From Paenibacillus tianjinensis (lineage in GTDB: Bacteria; Bacillota; Bacilli; Paenibacillales; Paenibacillaceae), in the NCBI RefSeq assembly GCF_017086365.1, contig NZ_CP070969.1, positions 2,046,001 through 2,110,000 of the forward strand: a stretch of 64,000 bases of DNA, given 5' to 3'. The notes under the pieces were generated by a model. The model had not been told where the DNA came from. It did no database searches and worked only from the letters and a program-made list of their open reading frames with translations. The stretch's first letter is position 1; every line of letters begins with the position of its first letter. Below, piece by piece: positions 26,491 to 36,162 of this stretch. Both the position numbers and the translations under genes were made by a program.

Positions 26491-27117
26491 CTGGCTGAAA
26501 TTCATTTGATTTCGGACGGGAGGCTGGATGCGGCTCACTTTGCGGCAATGGCGGCCGCTATTCATCCGCAGCTGGACTTTATTCATCTGCGGGAAAAGCA
26601 GCGGTCCGCCCGGGAGCTGCTGGACATGACCGGAAAGCTCCTACTGGCGGGGGTTCCATCATCCAAGCTGGTCATCAATGACCGGGTGGATGTTGCGCTG
26701 GCGGCCGGAGCGGCTGGTGTTCAGCTGGCCTGGCACAGCCTTCCGCTATCTGCCGCACGTGCCGCTGCTCCCGTACTGCGGCTGGGAAAGTCAGTGCATT
26801 CTGTGCAGGAGGCGGAGGAAGCAGGCAGGCAGGGGGCTGATTTCTGCCTGTTCGGGCATGTGTTTCCTTCGGTCTGCAAGCCGGGCCAGCAGGAGCGTGG
26901 CCTTGCACAGCTGGCGGATGCTGTGCGTGTGTGCGGTATTCCGCTGATCGCGATCGGCGGGATTACACCGGCCAATACCGGATTAGTCCTCCGGCAGGGG
27001 GCGGCTGGCATTGCAGTAATGTCCGGCATTTGCAGTGCGGATGACCCGCTGGCTGCCATACGTGCCTATAGGAGAGCAGTTATACAGGCTGAAGATAAAG
27101 GAGGTGAGGGGGCATGA
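26491..27117 (+). CDS. tenI: thiazole tautomerase TenI-like protein
   Basis: A 208-residue TIM-barrel protein of the ThiE/TenI family. DFIHLREKQRSARELLD, GKSVHSVQEAEE and FGHVFPSVCKPGQQERGL match TenI, which aromatises the thiazole phosphate made by ThiG, better than ThiE. The likely start is CTG 26491: the conserved first strand (AEIHLISDG) begins there, and GGAAGGAAGGTG lies seven bases upstream. The next usual codon, TTG 26506, would remove that strand and lie too far from the ribosome site. A TGA directly upstream excludes a longer form. The stop overlaps thiS (ATGA). Confidence 0.8.
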   Translation: MAEIHLISDGRLDAAHFAAMAAAIHPQLDFIHLREKQRSARELLDMTGKLLLAGVPSSKLVINDRVDVALAAGAAGVQLAWHSLPLSAARAAAPVLRLGKSVHSVQEAEEAGRQGADFCLFGHVFPSVCKPGQQERGLAQLADAVRVCGIPLIAIGGITPANTGLVLRQGAAGIAVMSGICSADDPLAAIRAYRRAVIQAEDKGGEGA

Positions 27118-27317
27118 AGCTAATTATCAACGGCAAACCCGGAGAATTTGCGGACGACTGCCGGACTGTGGCTGATCTGCTGAGCCTGCCGCAATGGAAC
27201 AAACGGCTGGTCATTGTAGAGCTGAACGGTGACATTGTTGGCAAAGATCATTACATAAACACTGCGCTAGGAGAAGGCGACCGGATTGAGCTTGTTCATT
27301 TTGTCGGCGGGGGCTGA
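27114..27317 (+). CDS. thiS: sulfur carrier protein ThiS
   Basis: A 67-residue ubiquitin-like protein ending in Gly-Gly (HFVGGG), the C-terminus that is adenylated and thiocarboxylated to donate sulfur for thiazole synthesis. MKLIINGKPGEF starts the beta-grasp fold. ATG 27114 overlaps the tenI stop. The adenylating partner ThiF, often adjacent, is not present in this cluster. Confidence 0.9.
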   Translation: MKLIINGKPGEFADDCRTVADLLSLPQWNKRLVIVELNGDIVGKDHYINTALGEGDRIELVHFVGGG

Positions 27318-27417
27318 GGACACATTATCTTTCTCCCGGCAGTAATTGTCCGGTGTTCCGCCCTTCAATCAGCAAGTTCAATTTATTTAATATATTTCAT
27401 ATCAGGAGGCGAACCCC

Positions 27418-28182
27418 ATGTCAGATCCTTTTGTACTCGGCGGTATTCCATTAACCAGCCGCTTGTTTATAGGAACCGGTAAATACAGCCGTAATACGCT
27501 GATCCCTGAGGTTGTAGCATCGTCAGGCTCACAGGTAATTACAGTAGCCCTGCGCCGGGTTGATCCGCAGAGCCAAGAGAATATTATGAATTATATTCCT
27601 TCCCAGATGACGCTGCTTCCCAATACCTCCGGCGCACGCACTGCAGAAGAGGCCGTCCGCATAGCCAGACTGGCCAGAGCAGCCGGTCTCGGCAACTGGG
27701 TGAAAATTGAGGTGATCAGCGACCAGAAGTATCTGCTGCCTGATAATAGCGAAACCATCCGCGCTACAGAAATACTCGCCGCCGAGGGCTTCGTGGTGCT
27801 TCCTTATATGAGTCCGGATCTGTCCGCTGCACTGCGGATGAAGGCAGCCGGCGCCGCAGCCATTATGCCGCTGGGGGCTCCAATCGGCTCGAATCGCGGC
27901 TTGCAGACCAAAGAGCTGTTGCGCATTCTGATTTCAGAGGTGGATCTTCCCATTATTGTAGATGCCGGAATCGGCAGACCCTCAGAAGCTGCAGAAGCGA
28001 TGGAAATGGGCGCTTCCGCTGTCCTGCTGAATACAGCCATTGCGACCGCCCGCGATCCGCTGCTGATGGCTGAGGCTTTCCGTGAGGCCGTATCGTCTGG
28101 CCGGAAGGCTTATCTGGCTGGACTCGGTCCGGTGGAGGAGGCCGCAGTCCATTCATCGCCGTTGACGGGATTTTTGAACTGA
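27418..28182 (+). CDS. thiG: thiazole synthase ThiG
   Basis: A 254-residue TIM barrel that joins deoxyxylulose 5-phosphate, dehydroglycine and ThiS thiocarboxylate into the thiazole phosphate. The N-terminal [10 protein letters not shown] and [17 protein letters not shown], the Schiff-base Lys96 in NWVKIEVI, and [12 protein letters not shown] with [12 protein letters not shown] are all visible. ATG 27418 follows CAGGAGG. It is separated from thiS by 100 bases that show no clear signal, and thiH follows 30 bases after it. Confidence 0.95.
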   Translation: MSDPFVLGGIPLTSRLFIGTGKYSRNTLIPEVVASSGSQVITVALRRVDPQSQENIMNYIPSQMTLLPNTSGARTAEEAVRIARLARAAGLGNWVKIEVISDQKYLLPDNSETIRATEILAAEGFVVLPYMSPDLSAALRMKAAGAAAIMPLGAPIGSNRGLQTKELLRILISEVDLPIIVDAGIGRPSEAAEAMEMGASAVLLNTAIATARDPLLMAEAFREAVSSGRKAYLAGLGPVEEAAVHSSPLTGFLN

Positions 28183-28212
28183 TAGTTAGCTTAAGTGGAA
28201 TGGGGGAGGAAT

Positions 28213-29328
28213 ATGAGCTTTTATGAAACGGTGCTTCGACTGGAACAGCTTCCTTACGAAACCTTATGGAAGCAGTTCACAGCGGAGGATGTGAATCGGG
28301 CGCTGCGTAAGGAACGCCTGGATGAACACGATTTGCAAGCCCTTCTGTCACCTGCTGCAGCGTCCTGCCTGGAGGAGATGGCACAGCGTGCACAGCAGTT
28401 GACCCGTAAGCATTTCGGACATGTCATGCAGCTGTTCACACCGATGTACCTCGCTGACTTTTGCGTCAATCACTGCACGTACTGCAGCTTCAGCTCCATT
28501 TATGATTTTCCGAGAAAAAAGCTGGGCCCTGAGGAGCTCAGGCAGGAGGCTAGCGTGATCGCAGCTTCCGGCTTCCGCCACCTTCTGGTCCTTACCGGGG
28601 AGTCACGTAAGGAGAGCCCGACGGCTTATGTGAAGGATTGTGTGAAGATCCTCCGGGAATATTTCTCTTCCGTAAGTATTGAAGTGAATCCGCTGTCCAT
28701 AGAGGAATACAGGGAGCTCATGGAGGCCGGAGTGGACGGACTAACCTTGTACCAGGAGGTATACCATCAGGAGACGTACCGCAAGCTGCATATCAAGGGA
28801 CCTAAAAGAGTCTACCGGAACCGCCTTGATGCGCCTGAACGCGGCTGTCAGGCAGGATTCCGGGCTGTCAATATCGGAGCTTTGCTCGGGATGTACGATT
28901 GGCGGCAGGAGGCCTTCTTCACCGCGATGCATGCACGGTATCTGCAGGACAAGTACCCGGAATGTGAGATCGGGCTGTCTGCCCCGCGGTTTCGACCGTA
29001 CCTGGGTGAGTTCAATCCGGATAGCGACGTAACCGACCGTGCGCTGGTGCAGATTATTCTGGCTTACCGCCTGTTCCTGCCCCGCGCCGGCATTACCTTA
29101 TCCACGCGTGAGCCTGCTTCCTTAAGAGATCGTCTGGTTCATCTGGGGATAACGAAAATGTCCGCAGGGGTGTCTACCGAGGTTGGGGGACATACCCAGA
29201 CGGGCGGCACGCCGCAGTTCGAAATTTCCGACAGCCGGAATGTACAGGAGATCATAGATATGCTTATAGCAAACAACCTGCAGCCGGTGTTCAAAGACTG
29301 GGATATCCTTACAGTAGCTCCGGTGTAG
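28213..29328 (+). CDS. thiH: 2-iminoacetate synthase ThiH (radical SAM tyrosine lyase)
   Basis: A 371-residue radical SAM enzyme that cleaves tyrosine to dehydroglycine for the thiazole ring. Cys84, Cys88 and Cys91 in FCVNHCTYCSF form the CX3CX2C cluster motif. LVLTGESRKESP, YQEVYHQETYRKLH and MSAGVSTEVGGHTQ are family blocks. ATG 28213 follows GGGGGAGG. B. subtilis uses the oxygen-dependent glycine oxidase ThiO in this step, so ThiH implies an oxygen-independent route here. Confidence 0.95.
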   Translation: MSFYETVLRLEQLPYETLWKQFTAEDVNRALRKERLDEHDLQALLSPAAASCLEEMAQRAQQLTRKHFGHVMQLFTPMYLADFCVNHCTYCSFSSIYDFPRKKLGPEELRQEASVIAASGFRHLLVLTGESRKESPTAYVKDCVKILREYFSSVSIEVNPLSIEEYRELMEAGVDGLTLYQEVYHQETYRKLHIKGPKRVYRNRLDAPERGCQAGFRAVNIGALLGMYDWRQEAFFTAMHARYLQDKYPECEIGLSAPRFRPYLGEFNPDSDVTDRALVQIILAYRLFLPRAGITLSTREPASLRDRLVHLGITKMSAGVSTEVGGHTQTGGTPQFEISDSRNVQEIIDMLIANNLQPVFKDWDILTVAPV

Positions 29329-29353
29329 AGTCCGCTAAAGCCAACTGCCCCCT

Positions 29354-29959
29354 TCAGTTCTCCGCGGACAGCTCATCGAGCGACATCTCAAAGCCCTGCG
29401 CCATATGAACCAGGAAATACTCCATCTCTGGCAGCGCGAGACCCGTCAGCTTGGCAAGCGTCTGCTCCTTGGCGGCGGCGAACTCGCGGTTGCCTGCCGC
29501 GGTTTCCCAGACGCATTTCAGGTAGGCGTCGAGTACATCCGCTGCCTTCACATAGCGGAGCAGTTCGGCATTCTCGGAGCCGGCGGGGCTGTCCTGCGGC
29601 TGCAGGAGCGGCGTATAGATGGCGCCAAGCTCCGGCGGAATCATCGCCGTCAGGCGCTCGGCGGCGACCCGCTCCATCTCGCGGAAGCTTGACAGCAGCC
29701 GCGGATTGTTATGTTTAACCGGCGTGGCGATATCGCCGGTGAATACCTCGCTGGCATCGTGGAACAGCGCCAGCGTGGCGGCACGGTCGGCGTTCAGCGA
29801 ACAGCCGAAGTGGACATTGCCGATGGAGCAGAGCATATGCGCCAGCAGGGCGACCTGGAACGAATGCTGCGCCACGTTCTCCGGTGCGGTGCTGCGCATG
29901 AGGCTCCAGCGCTGAATATACTGGAGACGGTAAAGATAGGCCGAAAAATGGTAGTTCAT
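29354..29959 (-). CDS. YfbR-like HD-domain 5'-deoxynucleotidase
   Basis: A 201-residue HD hydrolase strongly resembling E. coli YfbR: RLQYIQRWSLMR, ENVAQHSFQVA with His32, LALFHDASEVFTGDIATPVK with the HD pair His67-Asp68 and Glu71, and VKAADVLDAYLKC with the last metal Asp. YfbR removes phosphate from deoxynucleoside monophosphates. ATG 29959 is preceded by AAAGGGG. It is divergent from the fumarase gene. Confidence 0.85.
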   Translation of the reverse strand: MNYHFSAYLYRLQYIQRWSLMRSTAPENVAQHSFQVALLAHMLCSIGNVHFGCSLNADRAATLALFHDASEVFTGDIATPVKHNNPRLLSSFREMERVAAERLTAMIPPELGAIYTPLLQPQDSPAGSENAELLRYVKAADVLDAYLKCVWETAAGNREFAAAKEQTLAKLTGLALPEMEYFLVHMAQGFEMSLDELSAEN

Positions 29960-29993
29960 TTTTTAAGTAACCCCTTTCATGCAGAGCTGAGTG

Positions 29994-30002
29994 TGATATG
30001 AT
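29994..30002 (+). promoter_or_regulatory. extended -10 element for the fumarase gene
   Basis: TGATATGAT contains a TGN extension and a five-of-six -10 box; the -35 (CTTTCA at 29974) is weak. Confidence 0.4.
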
Positions 30003-30056
30003 AATAACTAATTGTATCAGACTTTAGACAACCTGGAACTGATGAGAGGAGCCGGA

Positions 30057-31616
30057 ATGAAGATGCAGAATTTTGAAGAAAGCATTTATAATCTGATCGT
30101 AGAGACCTCTACAAACCTGCCGGGTGATGTGCGCAGAGCCGTTGCCAAGGGGCGTGCACTGGAAGACCGGGCCACCCGCTCGGGGCTTGCCTTAACCACG
30201 ATTGCGCAGAATATCGGCATGGCCGAGCTTCAGGTATCGCCGATCTGTCAGGATACGGGGATGCCGACTTTTATCATTCATACTCCTGTAGGCGTCAACC
30301 AGATTGAGATGAAGAAGGATATTCACAGCGCGATCATCCGCGCTACTAAGAACGGTAAGCTGCGGCCTAACTCCGTCGACTCGCTGACTGGTGAGAACAG
30401 CGGAGATAACCTTGGTGCAGGGACGCCGGTGATTCATTTTGAACAGTGGGAAGAGGAGAACGTGGACGTCCGGCTTATTCTTAAAGGCGGAGGCTGCGAG
30501 AACAAAAACATCCAGTACAGCCTGCCTGCAGAACTTGAGGGTCTGGGCAAAGCGGGACGCGATCTTGAAGGCATCCGTAAATGTATTCTGCACGCGGTGT
30601 ATCAGGCGCAGGGTCAGGGCTGCAGTGCCGGCTTTATTGGCGTAGGCATAGGCGGCGACCGGACAACCGGCTATGAGCTGGCGAAGAAGCAGCTGTTCCG
30701 CAAGGTCGAGGATGTTAATCCGGTTGAAGACTTGCGCAAGCTGGAAGACTATATTATGGAGAATGCCAATAAGCTGGGGATCGGTACGATGGGCTTCGGC
30801 GGTGAAGTGACACTGCTGGGCTGCAAGATTGGTGTGATGAACCGGCTTCCGGCCAGCTTTTTCGTATCGGTGGCTTATAACTGCTGGGCATTCCGCCGCC
30901 AGGGGATACTGGTCGAGCCCACAACCGGAAATATTAAGGAATGGCTCTACGAGAGCGGCACAGGCATCTCCGTTGATGAACCAGCTCCGGCTGTACCAGT
31001 GCCGGATGCTGTGCCTGCCAATGCTGCGGGCGGTTCACGCGAGGTCCGCCTGACTACGCCGATCAGTGAGGAAGAGATCCGCAGCCTGCGGGTGGGCGAT
31101 GTGGTCATCCTCTCCGGGGAGATGCACACCGGAAGGGATGCGCTGCATAAATACCTGATGGATCATGATGCCCCGGTCGATCTGAACGGTGCAGTTATCT
31201 ACCACTGCGGTCCGGTGATGCTGAAGGATGATGAAGGCTGGCATGTGAAGGCGGCAGGCCCGACTACTAGTATCCGCGAAGAGCCTTATCAAGGTGAGAT
31301 TATCAAAAAATTCGGCATCCGCGCCGTAATCGGCAAGGGCGGAATGGGTCCCAAAACTCTCCAAGCCCTGCAGGAGCACGGCGGTGTATACCTTAACGCA
31401 ATCGGCGGGGCGGCGCAGTATTATGCGGAATGCATCAAGAAAGTCAACGCTGTTGACTTCATGGAATTCGGCATTCCGGAGGCGATGTGGCATCTGCAGG
31501 TGGAAGAATTTGCGGCTATCGTCACTATGGATGCGCAAGGCAACAGCCTCCATGCCGATGTTGAGAAGGATTCAGCAGCCAAGCTGGCCCAGTTCCGTGA
31601 AGCGGTATTTAAATAA
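30057..31616 (+). CDS. class I fumarate hydratase (iron-sulfur, alpha and beta domains fused)
   Basis: A 519-residue enzyme that hydrates fumarate to malate. The alpha-type domain carries likely [4Fe-4S] cysteines in SPICQDTGMP (Cys64), GGGCENK (Cys147) and QGQGCSAGFIGVGIGGDR (Cys189). An Ala/Pro/Val-rich linker (about residues 307-330) joins the beta-type domain (LSGEMHTGRDALHKYL; GKGGMGPKTLQALQEHGGVYL). ATG 30057 follows GAGAGGA, and a longer upstream frame has no ribosome site. B. subtilis uses class II FumC instead. A tartrate dehydratase is a less likely alternative. Confidence 0.85.
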   Translation: MKMQNFEESIYNLIVETSTNLPGDVRRAVAKGRALEDRATRSGLALTTIAQNIGMAELQVSPICQDTGMPTFIIHTPVGVNQIEMKKDIHSAIIRATKNGKLRPNSVDSLTGENSGDNLGAGTPVIHFEQWEEENVDVRLILKGGGCENKNIQYSLPAELEGLGKAGRDLEGIRKCILHAVYQAQGQGCSAGFIGVGIGGDRTTGYELAKKQLFRKVEDVNPVEDLRKLEDYIMENANKLGIGTMGFGGEVTLLGCKIGVMNRLPASFFVSVAYNCWAFRRQGILVEPTTGNIKEWLYESGTGISVDEPAPAVPVPDAVPANAAGGSREVRLTTPISEEEIRSLRVGDVVILSGEMHTGRDALHKYLMDHDAPVDLNGAVIYHCGPVMLKDDEGWHVKAAGPTTSIREEPYQGEIIKKFGIRAVIGKGGMGPKTLQALQEHGGVYLNAIGGAAQYYAECIKKVNAVDFMEFGIPEAMWHLQVEEFAAIVTMDAQGNSLHADVEKDSAAKLAQFREAVFK

Positions 31617-31640
31617 CAGAACAAAATCAGTCAATACTCA

Positions 31641-31676
31641 AAAACCTTCTTTCATATTCCGGAGAGAAGGTTTTTT
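31641..31676 (+). terminator. intrinsic terminator after the fumarase gene
   Basis: AAAACCTTCT pairs with AGAAGGTTTTTT across a 14-base loop. Confidence 0.8.
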
Positions 31677-31690
31677 GACATTTATTATGC

Positions 31691-31741
31691 TTGACAGCGC
31701 ATACATGATCATGGTAATTTTTACTTGGGAAACCGGTTTCC
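31691..31741 (+). promoter_or_regulatory. amylase promoter with palindromic LacI-type operator
   Basis: TTGACA (31691-31696) lies 18 bases before TAATTT (31715-31720), followed at 31728-31741 by the perfect palindrome GGAAACCGGTTTCC. A symmetrical operator with a central CpG just downstream of the -10 is typical of LacI/GalR repressors, and such a gene lies just beyond the amylase. Direct regulation is inferred. Confidence 0.55.
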
Positions 31742-31829
31742 TTACCCGCGACATCGTTTTGTAAGTGATGAATGTAATTTCACAGGCAGTGGTTTTCTAA
31801 TGCGCTCTATTATGAGAGGGAGATGAGGA

Positions 31830-34787
31830 ATGAAACGCAACCGATGGCTAATTCCGGTACTAATCACATCTATTGTTCTGTCCGTAATGACGAATTTATT
31901 CGTGCTGGCACCTTCACATGCAGAGGCAGCCAGCATCGGCACAGTCACTGAGAACGACACGATTTATCAGATTATGGTCGACCGTTTCAATGATGGGGAT
32001 ACCTCCAATAATGCCACCGGCGCCGCGATCCGTTACGGAGAGACCTCCGAGGATGATTTCCGCTATATGAAGGGCGGAGACTGGCAGGGGGTTATCAACA
32101 AGCTCCCGTATATTGCTAACATGGGGTATACCGCAATTTGGATCTCCCCTGTGGCAGAGCCGCAGATGACGAACCGCGACAACAACGGCACAGGTAAAAA
32201 CACAGCCTATCACGGATACAACGTCAAGGATCCCAATGCCGCCAATCCTTACTTCGGGACCAAGGAGAAGCTGAAAGAGCTGGTGGATTCCGCACACGCA
32301 CTCGGCATTAAGGTGATTATTGATGTTGTGCCGAATCATATCGGGGACTATATGCTGGGAACGCAGGCTAATTATGATATTGCGGGTCTGCAGCCGGCAG
32401 CTCCTTTTAACAACCCCGCCTGGTATCATCACAATGGTGATATTAACTGGTCGCTGGTAGACGGAAGATATGACCAGTGGGCCCAGGACTATCTGGAAAA
32501 TCACGATCTCGGCGGACTGGATGACATCGATTTCGACGTTCCTGCCGCCAAGCAGGCTGTATTCAGCTCCATTAAAGCCTGGTTTGACTATACGGGAGCA
32601 GACGGTGCGCGTGTAGATGCAGCCAAGCTGATCAAGCCGACCGATATCGGCGAGCTGCAGAATCTCCTCGGCGTGAATACCTTTGGCGAGAATTTTGACG
32701 GCAATGCTGAATTCGTCTCTCGCTGGGTGGGCACAAACAAAGAGTGGGGCATGCTTGATTTCCCTATGTTCTTTTCCGTCCTGAACAGCTTCGCTTACGG
32801 GCAGTCTTTTGACTCCAATATTAAGAGCACTCTGGCTAAGGATTCATATTACAACGGAAATGCGAACCATATGGTTACCTTTATTGATAATCATGACCGT
32901 AACCGTTTCCTGACGGAAGCCGGCGGCAGTGTTGAGAAAATGCAGAACGCCCTCTCTTTTATTTTCACTGTGCGCGGAACACCGGTTGTCTTCCAGGGTA
33001 CCGAACAGAATAAAGGCAACGGCAACGGCCAGATTATGACTGGAGGCATCGCTGATACCTGGAACCGCTGGTCGATGGTGAAGCGGGATGCGAACGGCAA
33101 TGTTCTGGAGAATTATTTCAATGAGAACACAAGCACCTACAAGCATATTGCCAAGTTGAATGAAATCCGCAAAAATAATCCGGCACTGCGCACCGGCACC
33201 CAGCGTGAAATGTGGTCTGCCCAGAACCTGTATGCCTTCTCGCGCCGGATCGACAGCGGAACCAATGTTGGCCAGGAAGTCATTTCTGTGTTCAGTAATG
33301 CAGCCAGCGGCACACAGACGGTTACGATTCCGCTGCGCGCCGAAAGCACATTAACTGTCGGAACCGTTCTGATTAATCAATTAAATACATCTGATACAGT
33401 TACAGTACAATCGGGAGGGGCAACGGGGAAACAGATTACGGTAGCTGTAGGCGCGAACTCAGCCAAAATCTATTCCAAAACACAGCCGATAACGGATACT
33501 GTGGCTCCATCTGCTCCAGGAAACGTTACAGCAACCGTGCAAAATGCCTCCAGTGTGCTGGTCAGCTGGACAGCGTCCACTGACAACGTTGGAGTAACCG
33601 GGTATGAAATTTACCGGAACGGGGTAAAGGTGGGGACCACGACAACTACCTCTTACACCGATAACGGCCTCTCCGCGCAAACGAATTACAGCTATACGGT
33701 AAAAGCCTTTGATGCCGCAGGCAACCTGTCGGCATTCAGCGCAGCGGCGCTAGTTACTACGCCAGCCGGTAATAGTGTGACTATCTATTACAAGCAGGGC
33801 TATACTACGCCATATATCCATTATCGTCCTGCCGGGGGAACCTGGACGACAGCACCGGGCGTAGCCATTCCGGCATCCGAAGTGTCAGGCTACAACAAAA
33901 TCACGATTAACATCGGCTCCGCCACGCAGCTTGAAGCTTGCTTCAACAATGGCAGCGGAACCTGGGACAGCAATGGCGGCAACAATTATCTGTTCGGTAC
34001 CGGTACCTGGACGTATACACCGACCGGGAATATTCAGGCAGGCGCACCTGTAACGCCAACGCCAACAGTAACACCGACACCTACGCCAACAGTAACACCA
34101 ACTGCTACACCAACGCCAACACCAACAGTAACACCGACACCTACGCCGACAGTAACACCTACGCCAACACCAACCGCTACTCCAGATGGCAATTCAGTGA
34201 CCATTTATTATAAGAATACAGCGTATACGAATTCCTATATGCACTATAGTCTGGATGGATCAGGGGTATGGACTACATCCCCAGGATTACAGCTGCAGGC
34301 TTCCTCCTATTCAGGCTACAAGACCGCCACAATTCAGCTGGGCACAGCTGCAGGTCTGACTGCAGCCTTCAATAACGGCAGCGGCACCTGGGACAACAAC
34401 AGCGGCAGCAATTATCATTTTTCCGCGGGCACATGGAGTCTGGTGAACGGCAACCTGTCCGCCGGAGTGCCTCAGCCGGACAGCGTAACCTTCAGGGTCA
34501 CCGTCCCAAGCTCCACCCCGTCAACCGGGCCGGTATATCTGACCGGCAGCTTCAACAGCTGGAATGCGGCGGATCCTGCTTATCAGCTGACCAAAGGCAG
34601 CGATGGTGTCTATTCCATCACGCTCAGTCTGCCGGCGGGAACAGCGGTGCAGTATAAGTTGACCCGCGGAAGCTGGGCTACCGTAGAGACAAGTACAAGC
34701 GGCGCAGACATTGCGAACCGGACGCTGACACCTGCCGGAGGGGCCCAGACCGTATCATTGACGGTACAGCGCTGGAAAGATCAGTAA
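31830..34787 (+). CDS. secreted multidomain alpha-amylase (GH13 with FnIII, two CBM25 and a C-terminal starch-binding domain)
   Basis: A 985-residue extracellular starch-degrading enzyme. A signal peptide (about 1-34, ending AEA) is followed by a GH13 barrel with DVVPNH, nucleophile Asp263 (GARVDAAK), acid/base Glu287 (FGENF) and Asp356 (IDNHD). Next come a fibronectin III domain (about 555-645), a CBM25-like module (about 650-735), a Thr/Pro linker of repeated TPTPTV (about 740-785), a second CBM25-like module (about 788-865) and a CBM20-like module (about 885-985; [10 protein letters not shown]). ATG 31830 follows GAGGGAGATGAGGA. Its promoter carries a LacI-type operator. Confidence 0.9.
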   Translation: MKRNRWLIPVLITSIVLSVMTNLFVLAPSHAEAASIGTVTENDTIYQIMVDRFNDGDTSNNATGAAIRYGETSEDDFRYMKGGDWQGVINKLPYIANMGYTAIWISPVAEPQMTNRDNNGTGKNTAYHGYNVKDPNAANPYFGTKEKLKELVDSAHALGIKVIIDVVPNHIGDYMLGTQANYDIAGLQPAAPFNNPAWYHHNGDINWSLVDGRYDQWAQDYLENHDLGGLDDIDFDVPAAKQAVFSSIKAWFDYTGADGARVDAAKLIKPTDIGELQNLLGVNTFGENFDGNAEFVSRWVGTNKEWGMLDFPMFFSVLNSFAYGQSFDSNIKSTLAKDSYYNGNANHMVTFIDNHDRNRFLTEAGGSVEKMQNALSFIFTVRGTPVVFQGTEQNKGNGNGQIMTGGIADTWNRWSMVKRDANGNVLENYFNENTSTYKHIAKLNEIRKNNPALRTGTQREMWSAQNLYAFSRRIDSGTNVGQEVISVFSNAASGTQTVTIPLRAESTLTVGTVLINQLNTSDTVTVQSGGATGKQITVAVGANSAKIYSKTQPITDTVAPSAPGNVTATVQNASSVLVSWTASTDNVGVTGYEIYRNGVKVGTTTTTSYTDNGLSAQTNYSYTVKAFDAAGNLSAFSAAALVTTPAGNSVTIYYKQGYTTPYIHYRPAGGTWTTAPGVAIPASEVSGYNKITINIGSATQLEACFNNGSGTWDSNGGNNYLFGTGTWTYTPTGNIQAGAPVTPTPTVTPTPTPTVTPTATPTPTPTVTPTPTPTVTPTPTPTATPDGNSVTIYYKNTAYTNSYMHYSLDGSGVWTTSPGLQLQASSYSGYKTATIQLGTAAGLTAAFNNGSGTWDNNSGSNYHFSAGTWSLVNGNLSAGVPQPDSVTFRVTVPSSTPSTGPVYLTGSFNSWNAADPAYQLTKGSDGVYSITLSLPAGTAVQYKLTRGSWATVETSTSGADIANRTLTPAGGAQTVSLTVQRWKDQ

Positions 34788-34823
34788 CATCTGCAGCATA
34801 TTCATATCCTCGCAGATACAACC

Positions 34824-34866
34824 AAAATAAGGAGCGGCCCCAATAGGGAGCCGCTCCTTATTTTGC
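34824..34866. terminator. bidirectional terminator between amylase and LacI genes
   Basis: AAAATAAGGAGCGGC pairs with GCCGCTCCTTATTTT, so both strands end in T-rich tails. It serves the two convergent genes. Confidence 0.85.
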
Positions 34867-34907
34867 AAACTGAAGAGTGTACAATGAGAAAAGAATTAGG
34901 ATTACTA

Positions 34908-35921
34908 TCACTGCAGCCCGGCTGTAGACTCTCGTGGAATCAGCTCAGGTTCCAGAAGTAGCTGCCGTGATGCCATACAGCTGCCTTGGATATGATCCAT
35001 CAGCCACTGGCCGGACGTTACTCCAAGCTTGAAGGTGTCGATATTCAGTGAAGTCAGCGGGGGAGTCGTATAGCGGGATAAAGGATATTCATCAAAAGCT
35101 GCGACACCCAGTTGTCCCGGAACATCGATCCCCAGCTCCCGGGCCGCCTTCAGGACACCAAACGCCGTATAATTCGTCATACACACCACAGAGTCGGGAC
35201 GGTCCCCGTGCTGTAACAGCTTCAGTGCCAAGCGGTATCCTTCGTGTTCATCTGCCGGCCCGTTTACAATCGAGTCCTGGCGGACGATGCAGCCTGCCTG
35301 CTGCAAGGCCTGAAGGTAGCCGCTTAACCGGCGGCTGAAAATCCGCTCATTCCGCTCTCCGCCGATAAATGCGGGTTTACTGTAACCCTGGCGCAGCAAA
35401 TGGCTGGTCAGCATTCGTCCTCCGGCTTCATTGTCGAAATCGACCCAGCTGGCGGCCGGCTCCATTTCACCGATTGAGACATAAGGGAAGCCGAGCCGGT
35501 CCAGCTCCTTCGATAATTCTTCTGTCAGCACAGAATTATTAGCAATAATGCCGTCCACACGCTGGTTCAGCACTAGTCGGTTAAGAAAATGGTCCTCTGC
35601 AGCATGGTGCTGGATATTGCAGAGAGTCAATTCATAGCCCATGGGGCCGATCACGCTCTCGATTCCGCCGATAATATTGTAAAAGAACTGATTCAAAAAT
35701 TCGCTCTCTTTGGACATGTCGATCAGCAGTCCGACCGTATGGCTGCTTTGTCTGGCTAATCCGGTAGCAATGCTGCTCGGGATATAATTCATCTGTTTCA
35801 TGATTTCCCGGACTCTTAGCTTGGTTTCAGCTGATATTTTGGGAGAATCGTTCAACACCTTGGAGACGGTGGACTTGGCCACATTTGCCGCTCTGGCTAC
35901 ATCTGAAATGGTTACTTTCAT
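34908..35921 (-). CDS. LacI/GalR-family transcriptional regulator
   Basis: A 337-residue repressor. The N-terminal HTH and hinge are clear (VTISDVARAANVAKSTVSKVLN, then ISAETKLRVREIMKQMNYIPS), followed by a periplasmic-binding-protein-like sensor domain (HTVGLLIDMS; QRVDGIIANNS; VAAFDEYPLSRYTTPPLTSLN). ATG 35921 is chosen because it begins the HTH and follows GAGGGATAACG. The gene is convergent with the amylase, whose promoter has a matching type of operator, so it probably senses a starch-derived sugar. The ligand is inferred. Confidence 0.85.
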   Translation of the reverse strand: MKVTISDVARAANVAKSTVSKVLNDSPKISAETKLRVREIMKQMNYIPSSIATGLARQSSHTVGLLIDMSKESEFLNQFFYNIIGGIESVIGPMGYELTLCNIQHHAAEDHFLNRLVLNQRVDGIIANNSVLTEELSKELDRLGFPYVSIGEMEPAASWVDFDNEAGGRMLTSHLLRQGYSKPAFIGGERNERIFSRRLSGYLQALQQAGCIVRQDSIVNGPADEHEGYRLALKLLQHGDRPDSVVCMTNYTAFGVLKAARELGIDVPGQLGVAAFDEYPLSRYTTPPLTSLNIDTFKLGVTSGQWLMDHIQGSCMASRQLLLEPELIPRESTAGLQ

Positions 35922-36062
35922 CGTTATCCCTCGCAAGAAAATTAGTCTTTATGAAAACCGCTGTAAAAGAATGGAGAGGTCTTATCTCATAGTTTATCAT
36001 TTTGTTGCGTCTTGTTCTATTAGCGGGATTTCTGCAGGGCTTCGGCACTGTCCGGGGCAGAT

Positions 36063-36079
36063 TTTACACTGCGTTGATA
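36063..36079 (+). promoter_or_regulatory. Pho box upstream of phoR
   Basis: TTTACA (36063-36068) and TTGATA (36074-36079) are spaced by five bases, the 11-base periodicity of PhoP-binding repeats. A possible -10 (TATTTT) lies at 36097. A third repeat is poor. Confidence 0.45.
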
Positions 36080-36162
36080 ATTGTCACGGGAACTGGTATT
36101 TTCGCAGAAATGGAGTTAGGATGTTCTCAAGGACACAACGATAAGAAAGAGGACTACTTTAT

